Positions 39,501 to 47,280 of a DNA stretch of 64,000 nt are shown piece after piece. Origin of the DNA: Pulveribacter suum. GTDB lineage: Bacteria; Pseudomonadota; Gammaproteobacteria; Burkholderiales; Burkholderiaceae_C. The notes under the pieces are model-generated. The model did not search any database and was not told where the DNA came from. It worked only from the letters and a program-made list of their open reading frames with translations. The stretch covers positions 186,001-250,000 of the forward strand of contig NZ_CP027792.1 of assembly GCF_003013695.1 (NCBI RefSeq), written 5' to 3'. A program made the translations under genes and the position numbers. Each line of letters starts with the position of its first letter. The first letter of the stretch is position 1.

Positions 39501-40802
39501 GCCCATGCGGCTTCTGCGCAGGCGGGGCCCTCGCCCTCGCTGTGGGCAGCGGCGCCCATGCCGGCTGCGACCGGGGTGCCCCAGCCGGCGCGGCCGCGCT
39601 CGGCGCTTGACGAGCTGTCCGAGCTGCAGGAGGGCCGCACGTCCACGCTGTCCGTAGGAGTGGTAGGCCGTGCGCGCCAGGGTGAAGCCGGCATGAGCCG
39701 CCTGGCCGACATGCAGGCGCCTGTGGAGCTGAAATTCGGCGCCGGCGACGGGATGATGAGCCTGCGCGCCACCCCCACGGGGGTGAGTTCCGGCACGCCC
39801 GACGCGTCCTATGGCACTCTGAGCCGCTTCGGCGGCGGCCCCGCCACGGCGCTGGACATGCCGCTGCGCTCGCCGGGCTCGCAAAGCGACAGCGGCGTGG
39901 GCCTGGGCATTGCTTACGAGACGGCCAACTTGGCGGTGGACGTGGGCACGCTGCCGCTGGGCTTTGGCCAGAACGACATCATGGCCGGCGTTCGCTACCG
40001 CATGGGCCTGAGCGACCAGGCCAGCCTCACGGGCGAGCTTTCGCGCCGCCCGGTGACGGACAGCGTGCTGTCCTTTGCCGGCGCGCGCGACGCGCGCACG
40101 GGCGAGCGCTGGGGCGCCGTCTCCGCCAACGGCGGCCGGCTGGACCTGACCTGGGATGACGGCGACTTCGGCACTTATGCTATCGGCGCGATGCACAGCC
40201 TGCAGGGCCACAACGTGCGCTCCAACTACCGCGCCGAGCTGGGCGGCGGCATGTACTGGCGCATCCATCGCTCCAGCGACGCTGCCTTCACCGCGGGCCT
40301 GAACTTCACGGGCCTGGCCTACGACAAGAACCTGCGCTACTTCACTTACGGCCACGGCGGCTACTTCAGCCCGCAGCAGTTCCTGGCCATGAGCGTGCCC
40401 TTTGACTGGGCGCAGCGCAGCGGCCGCCTGAGCTACCAGATCAAGGGCGCCTTGGGCGTGCAGTACTTCAAGGAGGACGCGGCGCCGTACTTTCCCACCA
40501 GCCGCTCGCGCCAGAGCACCGCCGCCCAGGCCGCCAGCGATGCGGAGGCCTTCGGCGAGGTGGGCGGCAACACCACCGCCATCTACCCCGGCCAGAGCAA
40601 GACAGGCCTGGGTTACAACCTGGGCATGGCCATGGAATACCAGTTGCACCCGCAGCTGTTCATCGGCAGCCACCTGTCGCTGGACAACGCGCGCAACTAC
40701 CGCCAGTTCACGGGTGGGCTGTATCTGCGTTATGCGCTGCAGCCTTACACAGGCCGCCAGGCGCTGCCGGTGAACCCCCTGAAGTCGCCTTATTCGTTCT
40801 GA
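36513..40802 (+). CDS. bcsC: Cellulose export outer-membrane protein with TPR domain
   Basis: 1429 residues. A signal peptide (LILGLVASLGGLSVPAQAQ) is followed by many TPR-type repeats (about 25-820, for example YWQSRGDAQRAIESWQKLLR). Next is a linker of about 190 residues rich in Ala, Pro, Gln and Tyr (about 835-1025), then the BcsC beta-barrel from about 1050 (GLGIAYETANLAVDVGTLPL, near the end TGGLYLRYALQPYTG). BcsC exports glucan through the outer membrane. The ATG at 36513 lies inside bcsZ. Unlike most barrels the protein ends KSPYSF with an aromatic Phe, as expected for outer-membrane insertion. The long low-complexity linker is the atypical part. Confidence 0.94.
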   Translation: MSAKKRHHRTLILGLVASLGGLSVPAQAQDTATKTLIEQGQYWQSRGDAQRAIESWQKLLRVDPNQPDALYGMARAQLQGQHVEEAQRYLEQLRRAHPGHRLVERLQQEIGVQRNSAQVQQARELARTGQAEQAMGNYQAALGNQAPTGPLALEYYQTLGGTSGGWDEARRGLERLARESPDDAKISLALAQHLTYREATRREGIAQLARLAGHPAVGKAATDSWRKALAWTGSRAADIPLYQAFLSAHPGDEAMRSRLREIEARQRTARASGAAARDPLRQRSTDGFKALEDGDLEAAEADFRSVLEARPNDGDALGGMGVLRLRQEEFAQARSYLERATRQGSAARWKQALDSATYWTLIEQARAARDAGDLGNARQLLDQAVRLDAREITGENDLADVLAEQGQLEAAEAAYRRVLARQADNPDAIRGLVGVLSQTGKAAEALKLVEQLTPSQQEKVGALGRLRATQAMGLARAAAERGDDQAARAALEDALLNDPGNPWVRLDLARLYLKMGATKEARGVMDGLLVSNPHMPEALYASALLASEARDWAGALATLERIPEKNRTRDIAALQKRVWVHVQADAAAALGREGRVQQAQAVLAQTEPFVGQDPELLGTVALAYADAGDPNRALAMVREMLARTPRPDTGLRLQYAAALLKTHQDVELAGILRQLQDTPMSAQERRGYEDIRVGYILRQADALREAGDLASAYDTLAPLMAERPQDPDVVGVLARMYADNGDHAQAMQLYHRLLEKDPRNLKLLLPAASAATATKDLAYAESAIQVALQLAPNDPEVLTAAGRLYRAKGQATKAGQYFAAAIEAENRQRAVLLGAAGQGNPAWNGAAPGGNPFRRTAALASWGGRTPFPTAVPAAAAPLGYAAAAQPVAAGPQPYIPQPAGAARFPMAGPAVVPVATPTSYYGEVVAPAAPVAAPARTAARPQTQGRAALAPARAAAAPTPAPVAAAPAGYAAPAAVAAAPLYLPQPATGYMTPQAAHAASAQAGPSPSLWAAAPMPAATGVPQPARPRSALDELSELQEGRTSTLSVGVVGRARQGEAGMSRLADMQAPVELKFGAGDGMMSLRATPTGVSSGTPDASYGTLSRFGGGPATALDMPLRSPGSQSDSGVGLGIAYETANLAVDVGTLPLGFGQNDIMAGVRYRMGLSDQASLTGELSRRPVTDSVLSFAGARDARTGERWGAVSANGGRLDLTWDDGDFGTYAIGAMHSLQGHNVRSNYRAELGGGMYWRIHRSSDAAFTAGLNFTGLAYDKNLRYFTYGHGGYFSPQQFLAMSVPFDWAQRSGRLSYQIKGALGVQYFKEDAAPYFPTSRSRQSTAAQAASDAEAFGEVGGNTTAIYPGQSKTGLGYNLGMAMEYQLHPQLFIGSHLSLDNARNYRQFTGGLYLRYALQPYTGRQALPVNPLKSPYSF

Positions 40803-40820
40803 CCCGCAGGCGGGCGGACG

Positions 40821-40853
40821 AAAAAAATCCCTCGCCAGGCGAGGGATTTTTTT
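40821..40853. terminator. Terminator closing the cellulose operon
   Basis: AAATCCCTCGC, loop CAG, GCGAGGGATTT with flanking A7 and T7 runs. It works on both strands, ending bcsC and the convergent lipoprotein gene. Confidence 0.92.
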
Positions 40854-40924
40854 GTCTGCAACGCAAGTGGCGCCTGTGAGATATGCAGCCCGCCACGCAA
40901 GCGCCTCGGGCTGGCCCAGTGCGG

Positions 40925-42613
40925 TCAGGGCGCCGGGCGCTTGGTGCCTACGAACACGGTGTGGGCACGCTGCCCGGACTGGAACAGGCCAGCCGCCAGG
41001 ATACGCAGACCGACTACTTCGCCGTTGGCATCGAAGATGGCCGCGGCCGAGCCCGACTGGGAGGGCCCGGACGACAGCTCGCAGCCGATGAAGTTGGCGG
41101 GTCTGGCCGGGTTGTCCAGAAAACCGAAGGCTTCCACGCGGTACAGGTTCTGCCGGCCCTCGGCCAGGTTGCCCAGCAGCTTGCCCACAATCAGGCATTG
41201 ATTGCTGGTGACCCCCGTGATGGAGCCATCCACGGCAATGTCGATGTCCACCTGATGCCCGCCGAAGCTGCTGCCAGCCATGCGGTAGCCACCAGCGATC
41301 ATATTGACGTTGGCCTGCCCCACCCTGCGTGCGGGCAGCGTGTAGAGAGAGTCGGGTTGCATCACGAACCGCGTCGGGTAGCCGCCGGGCTGCGTGGGAT
41401 AGCTGTAAGTGCCTGTCAGGCGATTGGCGATGCCGTCGGCCGCGGCGCTCTCCACGGTGGCATCGACCAGCACGCCGCTGACGTAGCCGCCCATGTAGTC
41501 CCCGGTGCCGTCCAGCAGGCGGTCGAAGAACACGCCGTCATTGGCCGTCACGAAGCGGTTGGTCGTCTGGTCGTTGTTGTAGCGGATCAGCCGCCCGTAG
41601 AGCACGTTGTGGTTGAAACTGCTGTTGGTGTAGAAGAACATCCCGCCGTCGGGAAAAACCGTGCCGTGGATATCCAGATCGCCCGTCACGCCCGCTGGCA
41701 GCGTCAGCGTGCCGGCCCAGTTGCCTGCAGCCGACAGCGGCGTGGGCGAGGGGGTGGTGGGCTGGCGCGGGTCGGCCAGGCCGTTGAGCACGAAGGTGTT
41801 GTCCGTGCCGATGGAGTTGCGGGTGAGCACCCAGATGCCATTGGGCACGTTGTTGGCATCAAAGCGCAGCACGGCCACGCCCGTCTGCTGCGAACTGCGA
41901 TAGCCGCACGAGGACTCGTCGCCCGTCAGATTCATCGTCACCGAATACAGCGCCGAGCCCGGCGAGCGCGGAGCGGCCGCGCCTTGCACGTTGCAGCCGC
42001 CGACTCGCCCGGACAGCACGCCGCGCTCGGTGACCGTGAAGACCCACTGGCCGCCGAAGACGCCCGAGCCGCGGTAGGTGCCGGCGATGAGGTCCGCGCG
42101 TGCCGGGTAGTCGTTGAGCTTGCTGTAGTTCAGCTTGAACGGGGTGGGCGCGCCCGTGGCTGCTGCCGTGCCGGCAGGGCTGGTGTAGTTGCCGCTGATG
42201 GCCACCGTCTTGCCGGTGGCCGGGCTGGAAGAGGCCGTGCCGCGCAGGGACAGGCCCGTGGCGAACTTGCCGTCCTGTACCGAGAAATAGGTGACGCCCG
42301 TGGCCTGCACCGCCGTCAGGTTGGCCCGCAGCAAGCCGTACAGGCCGTCATAGCCGGCCGCGCCAGCGGCGCCGCGTGCCAGGTAGAACTCGCCGCCCTT
42401 GCCGTCGGCGCCGCCATCGACGAAACCCACCATGGTGCGCTGCGCCGCGCCCGTGCCCACGGTGCCTTCCCAGAAGCCGGCGGGGTATTGCTGCGTGCCG
42501 ACCGGCGGCCCCTCTTCGTCAGCACCTGCGCCGCCTCCGCCGCAGCCCGAGAGCAACGCTGCGAAGGACAAGACAAGAAAGGGAAGGGGACGGGAAAGGC
42601 GGGTCAGGGGCAT
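40925..42613 (-). CDS. Large outer-membrane or periplasmic lipoprotein of unknown function
   Basis: 562 residues with a lipoprotein signal (FLVLSFAALLSGC, lipidated Cys24) and a Gly-rich tether. The body contains two similar beta-rich halves: GFWEGTVGTGAAQRTMVGFV / GVLSGRVGGCNVQGAA and AGNWAGTLTLPAGVTGDLDI / GSITGVTSNQCLIVGKLLGN, suggesting an internal duplication. Such lipoproteins are common in Comamonadaceae without assigned role. I chose ATG 42613; the GTG 17 codons upstream would break the signal peptide. It converges on the cellulose operon, but nothing links it functionally. Confidence 0.75.
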   Translation of the reverse strand: MPLTRLSRPLPFLVLSFAALLSGCGGGGAGADEEGPPVGTQQYPAGFWEGTVGTGAAQRTMVGFVDGGADGKGGEFYLARGAAGAAGYDGLYGLLRANLTAVQATGVTYFSVQDGKFATGLSLRGTASSSPATGKTVAISGNYTSPAGTAAATGAPTPFKLNYSKLNDYPARADLIAGTYRGSGVFGGQWVFTVTERGVLSGRVGGCNVQGAAAPRSPGSALYSVTMNLTGDESSCGYRSSQQTGVAVLRFDANNVPNGIWVLTRNSIGTDNTFVLNGLADPRQPTTPSPTPLSAAGNWAGTLTLPAGVTGDLDIHGTVFPDGGMFFYTNSSFNHNVLYGRLIRYNNDQTTNRFVTANDGVFFDRLLDGTGDYMGGYVSGVLVDATVESAAADGIANRLTGTYSYPTQPGGYPTRFVMQPDSLYTLPARRVGQANVNMIAGGYRMAGSSFGGHQVDIDIAVDGSITGVTSNQCLIVGKLLGNLAEGRQNLYRVEAFGFLDNPARPANFIGCELSSGPSQSGSAAAIFDANGEVVGLRILAAGLFQSGQRAHTVFVGTKRPAP

Positions 42614-42762
42614 GGCGGACTTTGCGTCAGTGGATGAGGCGCAGCGGCACGGGGCCCGCCTCACGAACGTTTACAGATTATCCCAATTTTGACCAAGCAA
42701 TCGATTGAGGAAAGCTTTCAGCCCGGGAGCCATTCGGGGCTGGTGGCCAGCCTGCGCCTTCT

Positions 42763-43515
42763 CTACAACTGCCCGAGCAGCTCCCGCACCACTCCGTCCG
42801 CATAGCGCCGCGCCACCTGTTCGACGAAGCGCGGGAAGTCCACGTGGGCGCTGTCGTCGGCGCGGTCGGAGATGGTGCGCACGGCGGCAAAGGGCAGCTG
42901 GTAGTCGCGGCAGACCTGCAGCACGGCGGCGCCTTCCATCTCCACTGCCAGCACATCGTGGCCGGCGGCCAGCAGGTCGCCGCGCAGGCGCTGCGAGGCG
43001 GCGGCGGTGCTGATGAACTGGTCGCCGCTGGCGATCAGGCCCTGGTGCAGGCGTGGTGCATGGGCGGCAGGAAGATACTGGTCAAATTGGCCTCCAGAGC
43101 GCTCCAGATAAGCGCCAGCAGCTCTCATAAGAATAGCGGACAGCGGGCCGTCGCAGGCCATGAGTGCGCTGCCCTGGCCCGGCACCTCCCAACGCGGGAA
43201 CAGGGGCGAGGCGTCCATGTCGTGCTGCAGGTACTCGCTGGCCACCACCACGTCGCCCACCTGCACGCCCTCGCCCACCCCGCCGGCCACGCCGGTGAAG
43301 ACCATGCGCCGCACGGCAAAGCGTTCGGCCAGGCTGGTCGCCGTGGTGGCGGCCGCCACCTTGCCGATGCCGCACAGGGCCAGCACCACGTCGTGCCCGC
43401 ACAGGCGGCCGCGCCAGAAAGTGCGCCCGGCATGGTCGATGCGCTCCGCGGCCTGCAGGGCGTGGACGAGGCCGCCCTGCTCTTCGGGCAGGGCGCTGAG
43501 GATGGCTGTGGTCAT
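42763..43515 (-). CDS. mtnN: 5'-Methylthioadenosine/S-adenosylhomocysteine nucleosidase
   Basis: 250 residues. FTGVAGGVGEGVQVGDVVVA, ASGDQFI, AVEMEGAAVLQVC and RTISDRADD carry the purine/ribose-binding residues and catalytic Asp of MTA/SAH nucleosidases. It splits MTA and SAH, removing by-products of methylation, polyamine and autoinducer synthesis. The mid-part AILMRAAGAYLERSGGQFDQ corresponds to an interspersed repeat lying in frame and probably extends a surface loop. ATG 43515 chosen over GTG 43527. It lies downstream of fadD behind a terminator. Confidence 0.9.
   Translation of the reverse strand: MTTAILSALPEEQGGLVHALQAAERIDHAGRTFWRGRLCGHDVVLALCGIGKVAAATTATSLAERFAVRRMVFTGVAGGVGEGVQVGDVVVASEYLQHDMDASPLFPRWEVPGQGSALMACDGPLSAILMRAAGAYLERSGGQFDQYLPAAHAPRLHQGLIASGDQFISTAAASQRLRGDLLAAGHDVLAVEMEGAAVLQVCRDYQLPFAAVRTISDRADDSAHVDFPRFVEQVARRYADGVVRELLGQL
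43088..43141 (-). repeat. Interspersed repeat inside mtnN
   Basis: On the coding strand it reads CTTATGAGAGCTGCTGGCGC, TTATCTGGAGCGCTCTGGAG, GCCAATTTGACC. It matches the family core and right half, and encodes about 17 residues of MtnN without a frame break. Confidence 0.65.
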
Positions 43516-43549
43516 GGCAGGAGGCACTGCCGCAGACTGCGGCGGGCAT

Positions 43550-43576
43550 GAAGAAAAAAGCCGGGATTATCCCGGC
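43550..43576 (-). terminator. Terminator of fadD
   Basis: On the minus strand: GCCGGGATAATCCCGGC followed by TTTTTTCTT, 54 nt after the fadD stop and upstream of mtnN. Confidence 0.85.
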
Positions 43577-43630
43577 CCGGTGGTGCAGCGCACGCCCAGC
43601 CAGCCAGGGGCCGGCCGGGCGCGCGGCGCG

Positions 43631-45316
43631 TCAGCTCTTCTTGGCGTCGCGCAACTCGCGGCGCAGGATCTTGCCCACCGGCGTCTTGGGCAGATCGTCG
43701 CGGAACTCGATCACGCGCGGCTGCTTGTAGCCCGTCAGGTTGGCGCGGCAGAACTCCTTGACCTGCTCCACGGTCAGCTGCGGGTCTTTCTTGACGATGA
43801 CCAGCTTGACGGCCTCGCCGGTCTTCTCGTCGGGCACGCCGACCACGGCGCATTCGAGCACGCCGGGCATGAGGGCCACCACGTCCTCGACCTCGTTGGG
43901 ATAGACGTTGAAGCCGCTGACCAGGACCATGTCCTTCTTGCGGTCCACGACCTTGAAGAAGCCGCGCTCGTCCATGGTGCCGATGTCGCCGGTGCGGAAG
44001 TACCCGTCCTCGGTCATGACCTTGGCCGTCTCGTCCGGGCGCTGCCAGTAGCCGGCCATGACCTGCGGGCCCTTGATGGCAATCTCGCCGGCCTGGCCGG
44101 TGGTGGAGATGTCGCGGCCCGCATCGTCCAGGATGCGCAGGTAGGTGCCGGGGATCGGCACGCCGATGGTGCCGGAGAACTCCGTGGCCGTGACCGGGTT
44201 GCAGCTGGCAGACGGACTGGTCTCCGACAGGCCATAGCCCTCGCAGATGGGGCAGCCGGTCTTTTCCAGCCACAGACGGGCCACCGCCGCCTGCACCGCC
44301 ATGCCGCCGCCCACGGACACCTTCAGGTGGCTCCAGTCCACGGTCTTGAAGTCGGGGTGGTTGGCCAGGCCGTTGAACAGCGTGTTGACGGCGGGGAAGC
44401 TGTGGAAGCGGTGCTTGGACAGCTCCTTGAGCGTGCCGGCCAGGTCGCGCGGGTTGGGGATCAGGATGGTTTTGCCGCCCGTGCGCATGGACAGCATCAT
44501 GTTCACCGTGAAGGCGAAGATGTGGTACAGCGGCAGCGCGCACACGGCCGTGGGCTGCTCGCCGGCGGGCACGCGGCCCATGGCGGGCGAGTTCCAGGCC
44601 TCGGACTGCAGCACGTTGGCGATCACGTTGCGGTGCAGCAGCACGGCGCCCTTGGATACGCCGGTGGTGCCGCCCGTGTACTGCAAGAGCGCGATGTCGT
44701 CGGGCGTCAGGTCGGGCTTGCTGAAGGCGGCGCCGCTGCCCTTGGCCAGCGCGTCGTTGAAGCGCACGGCGCCGGGCAGCTCGAATGGCGGCACCAGCTT
44801 CTTGACGTTGCGCACCACGTAGTTGACCAGCGCGCCCTTGAGCAGGCCCAGCCGGTCGCCCATGGCGCACAGCACCACGTGCTTGACCTGCGTCTGGGCA
44901 ATGCAGGCCTGCAGCGTGGCAGCGAAGTTCTCGATGATGACGATGGCGCGCGCGCCCGAGTCCTTGAGCTGGTGCTCCAGCTCGCGCGGGGTGTACAGCG
45001 GGTTGACGTTGACCACCACGAAGCCGGCGCGCAGCACCGCCGCCACGGCGACCGGGTACTGGGGCACGTTGGGCATCATCAGCGCCACGCGGTCGCCGCG
45101 CGCCAGGCCCAGGCTCTGCAGGTAGGCGGCGAGCTGGCGGCTCAGGGCGTCCGTCTCGGCATAGGTCGTGTCCTTGCCCATGAAGCTGTAGGCGGTGCGG
45201 CCGGCGTAGTCCTTGAAGGCCTGCTCCATCAATTGCACCAGCGACTTGTACTGCGCCGGATCGATGTCTGCGGGCACTCCCTCGGGATAGGCGGCCAGCC
45301 AGGGGCGGTCTGTCAT
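43631..45316 (-). CDS. fadD: Long-chain fatty acid-CoA ligase
   Basis: 561 residues of the ANL superfamily. ATP/AMP motifs are YTGGTTGVSKGAVLLH, EGYGLSETSP and YFRTGDIGTMDERGFFKVVD; RKKDMVLVSGFNVYPNEVE is the hinge and FadD-type signature; K in KTPVGKILRREL is the conserved adenylation lysine. It activates fatty acids with ATP and CoA at the inner membrane for degradation or lipid synthesis. It sits 78 bp downstream of pntB and has its own terminator. Confidence 0.94.
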   Translation of the reverse strand: MTDRPWLAAYPEGVPADIDPAQYKSLVQLMEQAFKDYAGRTAYSFMGKDTTYAETDALSRQLAAYLQSLGLARGDRVALMMPNVPQYPVAVAAVLRAGFVVVNVNPLYTPRELEHQLKDSGARAIVIIENFAATLQACIAQTQVKHVVLCAMGDRLGLLKGALVNYVVRNVKKLVPPFELPGAVRFNDALAKGSGAAFSKPDLTPDDIALLQYTGGTTGVSKGAVLLHRNVIANVLQSEAWNSPAMGRVPAGEQPTAVCALPLYHIFAFTVNMMLSMRTGGKTILIPNPRDLAGTLKELSKHRFHSFPAVNTLFNGLANHPDFKTVDWSHLKVSVGGGMAVQAAVARLWLEKTGCPICEGYGLSETSPSASCNPVTATEFSGTIGVPIPGTYLRILDDAGRDISTTGQAGEIAIKGPQVMAGYWQRPDETAKVMTEDGYFRTGDIGTMDERGFFKVVDRKKDMVLVSGFNVYPNEVEDVVALMPGVLECAVVGVPDEKTGEAVKLVIVKKDPQLTVEQVKEFCRANLTGYKQPRVIEFRDDLPKTPVGKILRRELRDAKKS

Positions 45317-45393
45317 GTGTCTCTCCTGGAATCTCTTGTTTTCAAATGAAACGGGTTATACGCAAAAAAACAGGCGGCGGCCGCATGCCACTG

Positions 45394-46881
45394 CTATTCG
45401 ATGGCCTTGCCGATGTCCTCGACCACCTTCTTGGCGTCGCCAAAGACCATCATGGTCTTGTCCATGTAGAACAGCTCGTTGTCCAGCCCAGCGTAGCCGG
45501 CCGCCATGGAGCGCTTGTTGACGATCACCGTCTTGGCCTTGTAGGCCTCCAGGATCGGCATGCCGTAGATCGGCGAGCCCTTTTGCAGCGCGGCCGGGTT
45601 CACCACGTCGTTGGCACCCAGCACGATGGCCACGTCGGCCTGGCCGAACTCGCCGTTGATGTCCTCCATCTCGAACACCTGGTCGTAGGGCACCTCGGCC
45701 TCGGCCAGCAGCACGTTCATGTGGCCGGGCATGCGGCCGGCGACGGGGTGGATGGCGTACTTCACCGTCACGCCGTGCTCGGTCAGCTTTTGCGCCAGCT
45801 CCTTAACCGCGTGCTGCGCGCGCGCCACGGCCAGGCCGTAGCCGGGCACGATGATCACCGTCTCGGCCTGGCTCAGGAGGAACGCCGCATCGTCGGCGCT
45901 GCCGCTCTTGACGCTGCGCTGCTGCGTCGCCGCCCCGGACGCCGCGGCCGCGGCGTCGCCACCGAAGCCGCCCAGGATCACGTTGAAGAACGAGCGGTTC
46001 ATCGCCTTGCACATGATGTAGGACAGGATGGCACCCGAGCTGCCCACCAGCGAGCCGGCGATGATCAGCATGCTGTTGTTCAGCGAAAAGCCGATACCCG
46101 CCGCCGCCCAGCCCGAATAGCTGTTGAGCATGGACACCACCACCGGCATGTCGGCGCCGCCGATCGGGATGATGATCAGCACGCCCATGACGAAGGCCAG
46201 CGCCAGCATGGCGAAGAAGGCCGTCCAGCTCTCGGTGGCCATGAAGACCAGGCCCAGGCCGACGGTCGCCAGGCCCAGCACCAGGTTGACCAGGTGCTGG
46301 CCCTTGAACACCACCGGTGCGCCCTGGAACAGGCGGAACTTGTACTTGCCCGACAGCTTGCCGAAGGCGATCACCGAGCCGCTGAAGGTGACGGCGCCGA
46401 TCGCCGCGCCCAGGAACAGCTCCAGCCGGTTGCCGTAGGGGATGGGGGCGCGCAGGGCGCCATCGATCAGCAGCGTGCCGGCCGCGGTGGGAATGGCGGC
46501 GGCTGCCGCCACTGGCGCGGCGGTGATGCCAAACGCCCAGGGCTCGGCCACGGCGGCCACGGCGATGAACACCGCAGCCAGGCCGATCATGCTGTGCATG
46601 AAGGCCACCAGCTCGGGCATCTTGGTCATCTCCACCCGCTGGGCCATCACGGCGCCCGCGCCGCCGCCCACCACCAGGCCCAGCAGCACCCAGGAGAGGC
46701 CCAGCGCCGAGCCGGCCAGGGTCACCACCAGCGCGGCCGTGGTCAGCACCGCGATGGCCATGCCGGCCATGCCGAAGGCGTTGCCGCGGATCGAGGTGGT
46801 GGGGTGCGACAGGCCCTTCAGGGCCTGGATGAAGCACACGCTGGCCACCAGGTACAGCAGCGTGACGAGGTTCATGCTCAT
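45394..46881 (-). CDS. pntB: NAD(P) transhydrogenase subunit beta
   Basis: 495 residues. About nine TM segments (domain II) cover residues 1-290. Domain III binds NADP(H): IIVPGYGLAVARAQHAVKEL, HPVAGRMPGHMNVLLAEAEV, VLGANDVVNPAA and SMAAGYAGLDNELF. With PntAA and PntAB it moves hydride from NADH to NADP+ driven by proton entry. The ribosome binding site AAGGAG is provided by sequence at the end of pntAB that belongs to a repeat element. Confidence 0.95.
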   Translation of the reverse strand: MSMNLVTLLYLVASVCFIQALKGLSHPTTSIRGNAFGMAGMAIAVLTTAALVVTLAGSALGLSWVLLGLVVGGGAGAVMAQRVEMTKMPELVAFMHSMIGLAAVFIAVAAVAEPWAFGITAAPVAAAAAIPTAAGTLLIDGALRAPIPYGNRLELFLGAAIGAVTFSGSVIAFGKLSGKYKFRLFQGAPVVFKGQHLVNLVLGLATVGLGLVFMATESWTAFFAMLALAFVMGVLIIIPIGGADMPVVVSMLNSYSGWAAAGIGFSLNNSMLIIAGSLVGSSGAILSYIMCKAMNRSFFNVILGGFGGDAAAAASGAATQQRSVKSGSADDAAFLLSQAETVIIVPGYGLAVARAQHAVKELAQKLTEHGVTVKYAIHPVAGRMPGHMNVLLAEAEVPYDQVFEMEDINGEFGQADVAIVLGANDVVNPAALQKGSPIYGMPILEAYKAKTVIVNKRSMAAGYAGLDNELFYMDKTMMVFGDAKKVVEDIGKAIE

Positions 46882-46893
46882 GCTTGCCGCTCC

Positions 46894-47223
46894 TTATTTG
46901 ATAGCTGCTTGCGCAGTGCTGGCGGGCGTTTTGCGCTCTTTTTTCTTGAACATCTCGAGCATGCGGCGCGTCACCAGAAAGCCGCCGAAGACGTTCACTG
47001 CCGCCAGCGCCACGGCCAGCACGCCCATGGTCTTGGCCAGGCCGCCCTCGGTCAGGGCGGCGGCCAGCATGGCGCCGACAATGACGATGGCCGAGATGGC
47101 GTTGGTCACGGCCATCAGCGGCGTGTGCAGCGCGGGCGTCACCGTCCAGACCACGTGGTAGCCCACGTAGATGGCAAGCACGAAGATGATCAGGTTGATC
47201 AGGGTGGGCGAGACGGACTCCAT
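46894..47223 (-). CDS. pntAB: NAD(P) transhydrogenase subunit alpha, membrane part
   Basis: 109 residues with three or four TM segments (INLIIFVLAIYVGYHVVWTV, TPLMAVTNAISAIVIVGAML, LAVALAAVNVFGGFLVTRRM), equal to the C-terminal membrane domain of one-piece PntA. The cytoplasmic tail KKKERKTPASTAQAAIK and stop are encoded by an interspersed repeat. It starts 58 bp after a lipoprotein gene that separates it from pntAA. Confidence 0.93.
   Translation of the reverse strand: MESVSPTLINLIIFVLAIYVGYHVVWTVTPALHTPLMAVTNAISAIVIVGAMLAAALTEGGLAKTMGVLAVALAAVNVFGGFLVTRRMLEMFKKKERKTPASTAQAAIK
46895..46944 (+). repeat. Interspersed repeat forming the 3' end of pntAB
   Basis: TTTGATAGCTGCTTGCGCAG, TGCTGGCGGGCGTTTTGCGC. 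Read on the minus strand it encodes the last dozen residues and the stop codon of PntAB; the AAGGAG before pntB lies at its edge. Confidence 0.7.
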
Positions 47224-47280
47224 GGGTGGCTCCTTGGGATTGAAAATTCGGTGGGCCGGGCCGCTCTCTCCCGCCCCGCT

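Noticed and set aside
36576..41198. Antisense open frame of 1540 codons over bcsC
   Set aside because: The plus strand encodes BcsC with clear TPR and barrel motifs; the antisense product has none.
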